Shown: positions 7,662 through 15,545, counted from the first letter of the stretch. The stretch is DNA of 33,494 nt from Belnapia mucosa (GCF_016775475.1 NZ_JAEUXJ010000028.1:1-33494); one strand, 5' to 3'. Numbers and translations are program-made. Notes: generated by a model not told the origin, from the sequence alone.

Positions 7662-9998
7662 ATGGACGACCACATCAAGATCGGCGACGTCGCGCCGCGG
7701 GTGCAGTATCAGGCCGATGGCGTGCAGACCGCCTTCCCCTATCCCTTCCCGATCTTCGGGCCGGAGGATCTGGAGGTGCGCCTCGACGGGCTGCCTCTGG
7801 CCGCCGGCTTCGTCGTCACCAATGCCGGCGCCAGCGAGGGTGGCAGCGTGGTCTTCGACGCCCCGCCGCGCGCCGGCGCCCGGGTGACCCTGCGGCGCGA
7901 CCTGATCGTCGCCCGCACCACCGACTTCCAGCCGAACGGCGTGCTGCGCGCCCGCAGCCTGAACGATGAGCTGGACTACCAGGTCGCCGTGTTGCAGGAG
8001 GTGAAGGAGGGGCTGGGCAATGCCCTTCACCTCGATCCCTCCGAGCTCGGCGGCACCACCACCCTGCCGCCGCGCGCGGCGCGGGCCAACCGGCTGCTCG
8101 GCTTCGACAGCCTGGGCGACATCGCCACCTTCGGCCGCGATGAGGGGCTGATGACCCTCGGCTTCCCCGGCGCGGTGCCGCGCACGGTGGAGGACAAGCT
8201 GGCCGAGCGTCTTTCGGCCCGCGATTTCGGCGCGACCGGCGACGGCGCCACGGATGACGGGCCGGCCTTGCAGGCGGCGATGACGGCGGCGGTGGCCAGC
8301 GGCCGGATGCTCGAAATCGGCGAGGGCACCTTCCGCAGCGCGCGGCCGCTGGTGCTGCCGGGTGCGGCGGCCGGGCTGCTGATGCGCGGCACCATCCTCT
8401 ATGCCGGGCCGGCGGGGCAGGCGGCGCTGACGCTCGGCGATGGCGGCGCGGCGAACAACCAGGGCAAGCGCTACCTTGGCCTTGCCGTGCTGCGGGCGGT
8501 GCAGAGCGACTGGTCGAGCGAGGCGGATATCGGCATCCGCATCCTCAACATCGATGCCTGCCAAGTGGAGGTCCGGCGGGCGGAGCGCTTCACCATCGGC
8601 GTGCAGCTCGCCGGCGATGCGCGCGGCTGCGAGGATAGCGAGCTGCGCTATGGCCGCATCATCGACAACCGCATCGGGCTCGACCTGCGGACGCTTACGG
8701 CGAGCGCCTGGATGAACTCGCTGCGGCATCATGGCGGGCATTTCGCCTGTTCCAGCGCGACCAATCCGGGGCTGGCGCGGTTCGGCGTGCGGCTCTCCGC
8801 CGCGCCCGGCGCCTATACGCTGCACAACACTCATCTGTTCGTCGGGCCGGCCTTCGAGTTGCAGCGCCAGGGCACGCCGGGGACGGTGGATGCCATCCCC
8901 TTCCTGCTGGAGGTGGACGGGCGCGGCCTGACCGCGACGGGCATCCGCATGGAGGCCTGCTCGCCCTATGTGGCGCGGCATACCGGCGGCTTCAGCGATG
9001 CCCGCTACGAGGTCGCCTATGTCGGCACCTATGGCTATCTGGGCTGCGCGGTGCAGTATCAGGGCGCGACCCGGGCGGGCGGGACGGTGATGCCGCTGCA
9101 CCAGGCCGCGGCCGCTATCGGGTCCCCGCGGCTGGTGGCGGCGGCGGAGAATATCCGGACGCTCGCCTTCCGGCAGAGTATCTCGGTCAGCGACGGCATC
9201 GGCTTCGACCAGATGGCGGTGCTCTCGGGCAATCCCTCCGGCCCGCCCTCGACGCTCAACGGCTTCTGTTTCGCGGGCCTCAACCTGTTCACGTTGAATG
9301 CCGATGATGTCGGCATCCCGACCTCGCGGGCGCTCGCCTTCGTGGTTGATTGCAGCGGGTGCAAGGAGTTCTTCATCGCCGCCGAGGGCACCGGGCTGCG
9401 GCCGATGGCGATGCAGTTCGACGGGGCGGAGGCCGTGCTGGGCGCCGGCAGTCCGGTCCTGTTCTCCAACATGAATGCGGTGATGCAGGGCCCGCCCTCC
9501 TATTGGTGGGAGGGGAATGCGGATCTCGACAGCCTGACCGGCGGGCTCATGCTCAACCGACTGCAGCGCGTCACCCTTTCGGCCGATGCGCAATATGCGG
9601 CGATCGGGGTGCGGGGCAGTTCGGCCGCGGCGGTGCTGCGCTCGCTCCGGCTCTATACCTCGGCGCTGCATGCGCCGCGGCTGCTCTTCGGCGGCTCGCG
9701 CGCCTGGGGCAAGCGGGAATACACGGCGAGCGACACGGGCTGGACGGTGCCGGCGCTGGCCGCCGGTGCGACCGCCACCTATGACGTCACGCTGCCCGGC
9801 GTGCGGCAGGGCGATTTCGTCCGGGCCGGCTTCGCGCAATCCTCCGGCTTCCAGAATGGCGGCGTCGTCTTTCATGCCGCGGTCGGCGGCACCGCCGGCA
9901 CCAACCAGGTGCGGGTCACGGCGCAGAATATCAGCGGCGGGTCGATCACCCTCGGCGCCGGGACGCTGTTTGTCCGCGCCGTCAAGCCGCGGCTGTAG
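7662..9998 (+). CDS. Tailspike: T7-type fibre N-domain plus beta-helix
   Basis: A 778-residue receptor-binding protein. Residues 1-140 form a virion-attachment domain like the N-terminus of T7-group tail fibres (QADGVQTAFPYPFPIFGPED, then VTLRRDLIVARTTDFQPNGV). A linker and helical segment follow. At about residues 186-206 comes the pectate_lyase_3 entry motif ARDFGATGDGATDDGPALQ, which opens a right-handed parallel beta-helix running to roughly residue 680. The last 100 residues are Gly/Thr/Ala-rich. Such spikes bind and often cleave capsule or O-antigen; the substrate cannot be read from the sequence. CGGAG at 7651-7655 supports the ATG at 7662. In T7 order this is gene 17. Confidence 0.88.
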   Translation: MDDHIKIGDVAPRVQYQADGVQTAFPYPFPIFGPEDLEVRLDGLPLAAGFVVTNAGASEGGSVVFDAPPRAGARVTLRRDLIVARTTDFQPNGVLRARSLNDELDYQVAVLQEVKEGLGNALHLDPSELGGTTTLPPRAARANRLLGFDSLGDIATFGRDEGLMTLGFPGAVPRTVEDKLAERLSARDFGATGDGATDDGPALQAAMTAAVASGRMLEIGEGTFRSARPLVLPGAAAGLLMRGTILYAGPAGQAALTLGDGGAANNQGKRYLGLAVLRAVQSDWSSEADIGIRILNIDACQVEVRRAERFTIGVQLAGDARGCEDSELRYGRIIDNRIGLDLRTLTASAWMNSLRHHGGHFACSSATNPGLARFGVRLSAAPGAYTLHNTHLFVGPAFELQRQGTPGTVDAIPFLLEVDGRGLTATGIRMEACSPYVARHTGGFSDARYEVAYVGTYGYLGCAVQYQGATRAGGTVMPLHQAAAAIGSPRLVAAAENIRTLAFRQSISVSDGIGFDQMAVLSGNPSGPPSTLNGFCFAGLNLFTLNADDVGIPTSRALAFVVDCSGCKEFFIAAEGTGLRPMAMQFDGAEAVLGAGSPVLFSNMNAVMQGPPSYWWEGNADLDSLTGGLMLNRLQRVTLSADAQYAAIGVRGSSAAAVLRSLRLYTSALHAPRLLFGGSRAWGKREYTASDTGWTVPALAAGATATYDVTLPGVRQGDFVRAGFAQSSGFQNGGVVFHAAVGGTAGTNQVRVTAQNISGGSITLGAGTLFVRAVKPRL

Positions 9999-10002
9999 CG
10001 CG

Positions 10003-10299
10003 ATGGACCGCTTCATCATCGCCGGGGATTTCGCCGGGGCGGCCGCGCTGATCCTGGCCGACTACCGCGGCTTCGTCGCCCGCTATGCCGAGGAGCCGGA
10101 GGATGCCGTCACCAAGGCCTTCTCCGCCCGCCACACCGCCGGGCGCACCGCGCTCGCGCATCTCGAACAGCTCGTGAAGCTCGCCGCCGAGGCGGGGGAC
10201 GAGGCGCAGCGCAAGGCCGTCGGCGAGGTGCTGGCGGAATGGCGCCGCCTGATGCCACCCATGCAGGAGGAGGAGGATGCCGCAGGCGGAGGAGGCTGA
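10003..10299 (+). CDS. Candidate small terminase subunit
   Basis: A 98-residue helical, acidic protein starting 4 bases after the tailspike stop and overlapping the large terminase by 23 bases. It starts MDRFIIAGDFAGAAALIL, with helices to residue 85 and an acidic/glycine tail. T7 encodes its small terminase (gp18, 89 residues) at the same place, just upstream of gene 19. No homology can be stated; the assignment is from size, order and overlap. It could instead be an unrelated small accessory protein. Confidence 0.5.
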   Translation: MDRFIIAGDFAGAAALILADYRGFVARYAEEPEDAVTKAFSARHTAGRTALAHLEQLVKLAAEAGDEAQRKAVGEVLAEWRRLMPPMQEEEDAAGGGG

Positions 10300-11713
10300 C
10301 TTCCTGGAATTCGCCTGGATCTGGAACGCCACCCAGAACCAGGGCCTGCCGGTGCCGCACCGCCGCATCATCCGCTGGCTGGCGGCGCGCTGGGAGGCGG
10401 GCGACCGCCGCCTGCTGCTGATGGCCTTCCGCGGCTGCGGCAAATCGACGCTGGTCGGCTTGTTCTGCGCCTGGCGGCTGCTGCGGGCGCCGGAGACGCG
10501 CATCCTGGTCCTCGCCGCCGACCAGGTGCTCGCGGTGAAGATGGTGGCGCAGGTCCGCCGCATCCTGGAACGCCACCCGCTCTGCCGCGCCCTGCGGCCG
10601 GGCCGGGCGGAGAGCTGGGCGATGGACCGCTTCACCGTCACCCGCAAGGCGGTGCTGCGCGATCCCTCGATGCTGGCGCAGGGGGTGGGCGGCAACATCA
10701 CCGGGGCGCGGGCCGACCTCATCATCTGCGATGATGTCGAGGTCGCCGGCAATTGCGACACGGCCCAGAAGCGGGAGGAGCTGCGGGAGCGGCTGGCGGA
10801 ATGCGAATTCGTCCTCGTCCCCGGCGGCACCGTGCTGTTCGTCGGCACGCCGCATTGTGCCGAGACGCTCTATCTGCCGCCCGATGACTCCGCGGCCTTC
10901 CTGCGCGGCTATCGCCGGCTGGTGCTGCCGCTGCTGGATGCGGAGGGGCGCAGCGCCTGGCCGGAACGCTTCACGCCGGCTGGCATCGCGGCGCTGCGCG
11001 ACCGGGTGGGGCCGCTGCATTTCACCCGGCAGATGCTGCTGCAGCCGGTGGCTGAGGCGGCGCTGCGGCTCGATCCCGCCCTGCTCATCCGCTACGCGGC
11101 GGAGCCGGATTACCGCGAGGCGGGCGGGCGGGCGCAGCTCAGCCTGCTCGGGCGGCGGCTGGCCTCGGGCGGCGGCTTCTGGGACCCGGCCTATGGGCGG
11201 CCGGGTTCCGGCGATGCCTCGGTGCTGGCGGCGACCTATGCGGATGGGGAAGGGGGGCACTACCTGCACCGCCTCGCCTATCTGACGCATGACCCGGACA
11301 GCGCGGTCGATCCCGCCACCCAGCAATGCCGGGCGGTGGCGGCCCTGGCGCGGGAGCTGCTGCTGCCGGTGATCCGGGTCGAGACCAACGGGCTCGGCCG
11401 CTTCCTCCCGGCCCTGCTGCGCCGGGCGCTGGCCGAGGCGGGGGCGCCCTGCGCCGTGGTGGAACATGCCAGCCGCCGGGCCAAGTCCGAGCGCATCCTG
11501 GCGGCGCTGGAGCCGGCGCTGGCCGCCCGCCGGCTGCATGCGCATGAGAGCGTGTTCCGCACCCCCTTCCCCGGGGAGATGGCCGCCTGGCGGCCGGAGG
11601 CGCCGGGCCAGCGGGACGATGCGCTGGACGCGCTGGCCGGCTGCCTGCTGGCCGAGCCGGTGCGGCTACCCGCCGCGGTGCCGGCCCCGCGCGCCATGGC
11701 TTGGCGGGGATAA
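10277..11713 (+). CDS. Terminase large subunit, T7 gp19-like
   Basis: A 478-residue DNA-packaging motor and nuclease. The Walker A motif is FRGCGKST (residues 51-58), Walker B is ADLIICDDVE (146-155) and the coupling motif GTVLFVGTPH is at 184-193. The RNase H-like nuclease keeps all three acidic positions: Asp303 in FWDPAYG, Glu369 in RVETNG and the DDALDAL cluster at 447-453. The enzyme therefore looks catalytically intact. It is shorter than T7 gp19 (586 residues). A long GGAGGAGGAGG tract lies directly before the ATG at 10277. It is the last gene of the rightward structural run, and a repeat-borne hairpin begins 6 bases after its stop. Confidence 0.92.
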   Translation: MPQAEEADFLEFAWIWNATQNQGLPVPHRRIIRWLAARWEAGDRRLLLMAFRGCGKSTLVGLFCAWRLLRAPETRILVLAADQVLAVKMVAQVRRILERHPLCRALRPGRAESWAMDRFTVTRKAVLRDPSMLAQGVGGNITGARADLIICDDVEVAGNCDTAQKREELRERLAECEFVLVPGGTVLFVGTPHCAETLYLPPDDSAAFLRGYRRLVLPLLDAEGRSAWPERFTPAGIAALRDRVGPLHFTRQMLLQPVAEAALRLDPALLIRYAAEPDYREAGGRAQLSLLGRRLASGGGFWDPAYGRPGSGDASVLAATYADGEGGHYLHRLAYLTHDPDSAVDPATQQCRAVAALARELLLPVIRVETNGLGRFLPALLRRALAEAGAPCAVVEHASRRAKSERILAALEPALAARRLHAHESVFRTPFPGEMAAWRPEAPGQRDDALDALAGCLLAEPVRLPAAVPAPRAMAWRG

Positions 11714-11718
11714 GGGGC

Positions 11719-11786
11719 CGAGAGGGGCTTTGCCCCTCTCGCACTCTCCCCACCAAGGGCCGAAAGGCCCTTGGAACCCATGAGTT
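11719..11786 (+). repeat. Bipartite hairpin repeat, copy 1
   Basis: The unit has two stems: 11719-11728 with 11732-11741 (10 bp, TTT loop) and 11753-11761 with 11766-11774 (9 bp, GAAA loop), joined by a C-rich linker ending in CCACC. A tail of GGAACCCATGAGTT follows. The same plan recurs in opposite orientation at 11788-11853 and again at 26203-26271, so this is a dispersed intergenic repeat. Lying right after the terminase stop, it probably also serves as its terminator. Confidence 0.7.
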
Positions 11787-11787
11787 A

Positions 11788-11853
11788 AACTATTGGTTTC
11801 CAAAGGCCCTTCGGCCTTTGGTGAGGGAGCTTGAGGGGGCAACGCCCCCTCAA
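11788..11853 (-). repeat. Bipartite hairpin repeat, copy 2 (inverted)
   Basis: Read on the minus strand this is the same unit as copy 1. One stem is 11831-11840 with 11844-11853 (10 bp, 3-base loop). The other is 11800-11808 with 11813-11821 (9 bp, CTTC loop). Between them is the CTCCCTCACC-type linker, followed by a GGAAACCAATAGTTT tail. Copies 1 and 2 meet tail to tail near 11787. The stop codon of the minus-strand gene at 11850 lies within the outer stem, so the pair sits between two converging transcripts. Confidence 0.7.
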
Positions 11854-12077
11854 CCCGCCTTCCGCTTCAGGATTTCCGAGGCATGCCGCTCCTGGCCGGC
11901 CTCGGTCAGCTCATACCGCCCATCCGCCCGAAGACAGGCGAGGCCCATGCCCTGGAGCCGTTCCAGGCAGGGGCCGTCCTTCAGCCCATCGGGCCGCCCG
12001 CCCGCGCCCACCAGCACCAGCCGGTGCAGCGCCGCGCGGCAGCAGGTCTCGAGATAGGGCTCGTTCCAGATCCTCAC
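11850..12077 (-). CDS. Small conserved protein, winged-helix-like
   Basis: A 75-residue protein on the strand opposite to the phage-like genes, starting at a GTG. The start is uncertain because the frame is open further upstream, but residues before it look random. Landmarks are WNEPYLETCCRAALHRLVLV, GLKDGPCLERLQGMGL, and a C-terminal DGRYELTEAGQERHASEILK. A short helix, a helix ending in a turn, then a beta pair with LTEAG and a closing helix is the layout of a winged-helix wing region, as in MarR/PadR-like small proteins. DNA binding is a guess. Its stop lies in the inverted repeat copy 2. Confidence 0.55.
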   Translation of the reverse strand: MRIWNEPYLETCCRAALHRLVLVGAGGRPDGLKDGPCLERLQGMGLACLRADGRYELTEAGQERHASEILKRKAG

Positions 12078-12150
12078 GTCACCATCGCGTCCCGGTTCCA
12101 CCCCTGTGTGGCGGCGCCGGCGCGCGCGTTCAAGGAGGCAAAGTGCCGCG

Positions 12151-12468
12151 ATGTCCTTCGAACCCACCTGGTGGATCAGCGCGGTGGAGGCGCCGATCGT
12201 CGCCGCGCTGTTCTGGATGATCCATGGCCTCCGCCACGATCTGCATGATCGGATCGACCGCGCCGCCGAACGCGAGAGCGAGGCCGCGCGCCGGACCCGC
12301 GACGATCTCGCGGAGTTCAAGCTGGAGGTGGCGCGGAGCTATGTGCCGCTCTCCCTCATCCGCGACGTGGACCGGCGCCTCTCGCAGCACCTGCTGCGGA
12401 TCGAGGAGAAGCTGGAGGCCGTGGGCACGCTGCGGCTGCGCGACCGGCTCGGCGGGGACGAGCCATGA
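12151..12468 (+). CDS. Holin- or spanin-like membrane/coiled-coil protein
   Basis: A 105-residue protein with one hydrophobic segment near the N-terminus (about residues 8-25, including AVEAPIVAALFWMIHGL). A long charged helix follows (about 30-95) that is likely coiled coil. It overlaps the endolysin start by ATGA (12465-12468), so the two are coupled. A single N-terminal membrane segment with a helical periplasmic domain fits an inner-membrane spanin (T7 gp18.5) or a single-segment holin; the sequence does not decide between them. No lipoprotein signal for an outer-membrane partner was found in the other frames. The ATG at 12151 follows AAGGAGG at 12132-12138. Confidence 0.6.
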   Translation: MSFEPTWWISAVEAPIVAALFWMIHGLRHDLHDRIDRAAERESEAARRTRDDLAEFKLEVARSYVPLSLIRDVDRRLSQHLLRIEEKLEAVGTLRLRDRLGGDEP

Positions 12469-12950
12469 CCGGGGCGGAGGTGCTGGCGCTCACGCTGCGC
12501 GCCGAGGCCGCCGGGCGGCCGGTGCGGGCGCTGGAGGCGCTGGCGGCGCTGGTGGTGAACCGCGCCCGGCTGGCGGCCGAGGGCTCTGCCCCGCGCGCCC
12601 GCTTCGCCCCGGATGCGGGGGCGGGCTGGGCCGGGCTGCTGGCCGCGGCCTGCCGGGCGCCCTTCCTCTTCGCCTGCTGGCAGCCCGGGCGCCGGCCCCC
12701 GCTCGCCGCGCCGGATGCGCTGACGGAGGCCTGCCAGCGCATCGCCCGCCGTGCCCTGGGCGGCGCCCTGGCCGACCCCACCGGCGGGGCGACCCATTGG
12801 CATGACGGGGCCTGCCTGCCCGGCTGGGCCATCGGCCAGGTGCCGGTGGCCGAGATCGGCGGGCTGGTCTTCTACCGGCTGGCCGCCGAGGCGCCGCCTT
12901 GCGCCAACGCAAAGCCGGCGGCCGAGAGCAGGGCTAGGCTCCGCGCATGA
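12465..12950 (+). CDS. SleB-type cell wall hydrolase, endolysin
   Basis: A 161-residue peptidoglycan hydrolase of the SleB/Hydrolase_2 family. Seen are the N-terminal RAEAAG with Glu14, the VVNRARL helix, the FLFACWQPG segment (residues 67-75), and the family hallmark DPTGGATHWHD (104-114), followed by a short IGGLVFYRL strand. No signal peptide or membrane segment is present, so it would need the upstream membrane protein to reach the wall. This is the usual arrangement of a phage lysis pair. Its stop overlaps the hemN ATG by four bases (12947-12950). Confidence 0.85.
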   Translation: MTGAEVLALTLRAEAAGRPVRALEALAALVVNRARLAAEGSAPRARFAPDAGAGWAGLLAAACRAPFLFACWQPGRRPPLAAPDALTEACQRIARRALGGALADPTGGATHWHDGACLPGWAIGQVPVAEIGGLVFYRLAAEAPPCANAKPAAESRARLRA

Positions 12951-14287
12951 GCCCCGCCGCCTCCCCCCGCCTGCTCCGCGCCCTGGCCGAGGCCCGGGTG
13001 CCCCGCTACACCAGCTACCCCACCGCGGCGCAGTTCGGCCCGCTGGAGGAGGCGGAGTATCGGCGCTGGCTGGCGGAGGGGGTGCGGCCGGACGACGCGC
13101 TCTCGCTCTATGTGCATGTGCCCTTCTGCCGGGAGCTCTGCCTCTATTGCGCCTGCCACACCCGGCCGACCCGGTCAGGGTGGCGGATCGCGGAGTATGA
13201 GGCGGCGCTCGGCGCCGAAGCGGCACTGCTGGCCGCGGCGCTGCCGGCGCATGCCGGGCTATCCCATCTGCATCTCGGCGGCGGCACGCCCTCCATCCTC
13301 GGCCCGGCGGGGCTGCGGGCGCTGCTGGCAACGCTCCGCGCCCGCTTCGGCGTCCGCCCCGGCGCCGAGCTGGCGATCGAGCTCGATCCGCGCCTGCTCG
13401 ATGAGGAACTGGCCGAGGCGCTCGGCGAGCTCGGCTTCACCCGCGCCAGCCTCGGGGTGCAGGACATCGCGCCGGAGGTGCAGGCGCGCATCGGCCGCAT
13501 CCAGCCGGTGGCGATGGTGGAACGCGCCGTCGCCCTGCTGCGCGGGGCCGGGATCGGGGGCATCAATCTCGACCTGATGTATGGCCTGCCGGGCCAGACG
13601 GTCGCCCATGTCGAGGCCAGCGCGCGCTTCGCCGCCGCGCTCGGCGCCGACCGGCTGGCGGTCTTCGGCTATGCCCATCTGCCGGGGATGAAGGCGCATC
13701 AGCGGGCGATCGACGCCGCGGCCCTGCCCGGCACCGGGGAACGGCTCGACCAGGCGGAGGCGGCGGAGGCGGTGCTGCGGGATGCGGGCTATGTTGCCCT
13801 CGGCCTCGACCATTTCGCCCGGCCGGAGGATCCGCTGGCCCGGGCCGCGGCGGCCGGCCGGCTGCGGCGGAATTTCCAGGGCTACACCACGGATGATGCG
13901 CCGGTGCTGCTCGGCCTCGGCGCCTCGGCCATCGGCTCGCTGCCTGGGGGCTTCGCCCAGAATGCGGTGGATGAGCGGCGGTATGCCGAGGCGGTGGCGG
14001 CCGGCCGGCTGCCGATCGCCCGCGGCCTCGCGGTGACGGCGGAGGACCGGCTGCGCGCCGGGCTGATCGAGCGGCTGATGTGCGACTTCGCGCTGGACCT
14101 CCCGGCCGGCCCCGTCACGGAGGAGGCACTGGCCCGGGTGGCGCCGCTGGAGCGCGACGGGCTGGTCCGGCGCCTGCCAGGCCGGATCGAGGTGACGCCC
14201 GCCGGCCAGCGCTTCGTGCGGCAGGTCGCGGCCTGCTTCGATGCCTATTTCGCGCCGGAGGCGGGGCGGCATTCGGTGGCAGTGTGA
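12947..14287 (+). CDS. hemN: Oxygen-independent coproporphyrinogen III oxidase
   Basis: A 446-residue radical-SAM enzyme that converts coproporphyrinogen III to protoporphyrinogen IX in haem synthesis under low oxygen. The N-terminal RYTSYPTAAQF (residues 20-30) is a HemN signature, and the cluster motif CRELCLYCAC (Cys61, Cys65, Cys68, Cys70) has true HemN spacing, separating it from HemW-like paralogues. GGGTPS follows near residue 110. Length is close to E. coli HemN (457). The ATG at 12947 overlaps the endolysin stop. No closer Met exists and the N-terminus fits the family, so the overlap appears real and hemN may be read partly from the phage-derived transcript. Confidence 0.93.
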   Translation: MSPAASPRLLRALAEARVPRYTSYPTAAQFGPLEEAEYRRWLAEGVRPDDALSLYVHVPFCRELCLYCACHTRPTRSGWRIAEYEAALGAEAALLAAALPAHAGLSHLHLGGGTPSILGPAGLRALLATLRARFGVRPGAELAIELDPRLLDEELAEALGELGFTRASLGVQDIAPEVQARIGRIQPVAMVERAVALLRGAGIGGINLDLMYGLPGQTVAHVEASARFAAALGADRLAVFGYAHLPGMKAHQRAIDAAALPGTGERLDQAEAAEAVLRDAGYVALGLDHFARPEDPLARAAAAGRLRRNFQGYTTDDAPVLLGLGASAIGSLPGGFAQNAVDERRYAEAVAAGRLPIARGLAVTAEDRLRAGLIERLMCDFALDLPAGPVTEEALARVAPLERDGLVRRLPGRIEVTPAGQRFVRQVAACFDAYFAPEAGRHSVAV

Positions 14288-14334
14288 CACCCGGTCGCTT
14301 GACCAGCCGCCGCCCTGGACCGAAAGCAGGCGGC

Positions 14335-14685
14335 ATGACCCAGCCCATCTACACCATGGTCCGCAACGCCGACTGGCGCGCCGCCGAGGCCGCCGGCGCC
14401 TATGCGGGCAGCGCCGATGACCGGCGCGACGGCTTCCTGCATTTCTCGACTGCCGCCCAGCTCCGCGCCAGCGCCGCCAAGCACCGCGCCGGGGAGCGGG
14501 ACCTTCTATTGGTCGAGGTGGATCCGGCCGCGCTCGGCCAGGCGCTGCGCTGGGAACCGGCCGGGAGCCGCCCCGGCCTTTTCCCGCATCTCTATGGCAG
14601 CCTGCCGCTCTCCGCCGTGCGGGCGGTGACGCCGCTGCCGCTCGGCGCCGATGGCGCCCATGTCTTCCCGCCCGGCATCGACTGA
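14335..14685 (+). CDS. DUF952 family protein
   Basis: A 116-residue small cytoplasmic protein of the DUF952 family. The family pattern is clear: IYTMVRNADWRAAEAAGAY at the N-terminus, DGFLHFSTAAQL (residues about 33-44), LLLVEVDP near 58-65, and FPHLYGSLPLSAV near 83-95. The biochemical role is not known. The ATG at 14335 has GCAGG upstream. Its 3' end overlaps the end of the convergent permease gene by 94 bases. Confidence 0.85.
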   Translation: MTQPIYTMVRNADWRAAEAAGAYAGSADDRRDGFLHFSTAAQLRASAAKHRAGERDLLLVEVDPAALGQALRWEPAGSRPGLFPHLYGSLPLSAVRAVTPLPLGADGAHVFPPGID

Positions 14686-15545
14686 GCCAGGCCCTGCCTG
14701 CGCGCCCGCTCGCTCATCAGGCAGGCGAAGACCACCACCACCCCGCCCAGCAGCATCGCCAGATCGGGGTGATGGCCCCAGATGGCGATGTCGAGCGCGA
14801 CCGAAAGCGGCAGTGCCGCGAAGCCCCAGGGGCCGAGCTGCGCCGCATCGGCATGGCGATAGGCCGCCGCGGTGCAGACCACGGCACCGCCCGCCAGCAG
14901 CCCGTTCGCCAGCATCCGGAACAGGTCGAAGGCCGGCGGCGTCTCCCACCCTGCCAGGCCGAGCAGCCCGCCGAAGAGCGGCAGGCCGAGCAGGCTCGGC
15001 CAGAGGATGACGCCGACCAGGCCGGGTTCCACCCGCAGCTTGCGGTTCAGGGTCTGGTTCAGGGCGAAGGCGATGGTGGCGACGGTCACCGCGGCATAGC
15101 CCTGCCAGGGCCCGCCCGCGCCGCCGCCGAGCTTCGGCGCCACCGCCAGCAGCACCCCGCCGAAGCCCAGCAGGCACCAGCCCCAGGCGGCGGGCGCTAC
15201 TTTCTCCCCCAGCATGAGTGAGGCGAAGATCAGGGTCAGCAGCGGCGCGGTGAAAAAGAACAGATAGCCCTCGGCCAGCGGGATGTAGCGGAAGCCGAGG
15301 AAGAAGCCGGCGGCCGAGACCATCATCGAACAGGTCCGCAGCGCCTGCAGCGCCGGATGCCGGGTGGCCAGCGGCCCGCCGAAGCCGGGCCGGATACCGC
15401 GGGCCAGCAGGAAGGCCGAGAGCAGCATGACGTAGCGGAGGAAGAGCACCTCGCCGAGGCCGTAATGGCCGGACAGCAGCTTGCTGTTCGCGTCGTTGAC
15501 GCTGAACAGCATGATGCCGGCCAGCAGCAGCGCTGGACCTTTCAA
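14592..15545 (-). CDS. EamA/DMT family permease
   Basis: A 317-residue inner-membrane transporter of the drug/metabolite superfamily with about ten hydrophobic segments in two EamA repeats. The substrate is unknown. A TTG start at 15545 is chosen because GGAGG lies 6 bases upstream (15552-15556) and the first membrane segment (LLLAGIMLFSVNDANSKLL) begins at once. The next in-frame Met falls inside that segment. The polar C-terminal tail of about 35 residues overlaps the end of the convergent DUF952 gene. It is divergent from pyrD across about 100 bases. Confidence 0.85.
   Translation of the reverse strand: MKGPALLLAGIMLFSVNDANSKLLSGHYGLGEVLFLRYVMLLSAFLLARGIRPGFGGPLATRHPALQALRTCSMMVSAAGFFLGFRYIPLAEGYLFFFTAPLLTLIFASLMLGEKVAPAAWGWCLLGFGGVLLAVAPKLGGGAGGPWQGYAAVTVATIAFALNQTLNRKLRVEPGLVGVILWPSLLGLPLFGGLLGLAGWETPPAFDLFRMLANGLLAGGAVVCTAAAYRHADAAQLGPWGFAALPLSVALDIAIWGHHPDLAMLLGGVVVVFACLMSERARRQGLAQSMPGGKTWAPSAPSGSGVTARTAESGRLP

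Noticed and set aside
7623..10019. Long minus-strand frame (798 codons) opposite the tailspike
   Set aside because: Antisense artefact of high GC; the plus strand has the T7-type fibre N-domain and a beta-helix entry motif.
12224..12805. Possible embedded outer-membrane spanin in another frame of the lysis genes
   Set aside because: No lipobox or signal sequence in the alternative frame; low-complexity Arg/Ser/Ala content.
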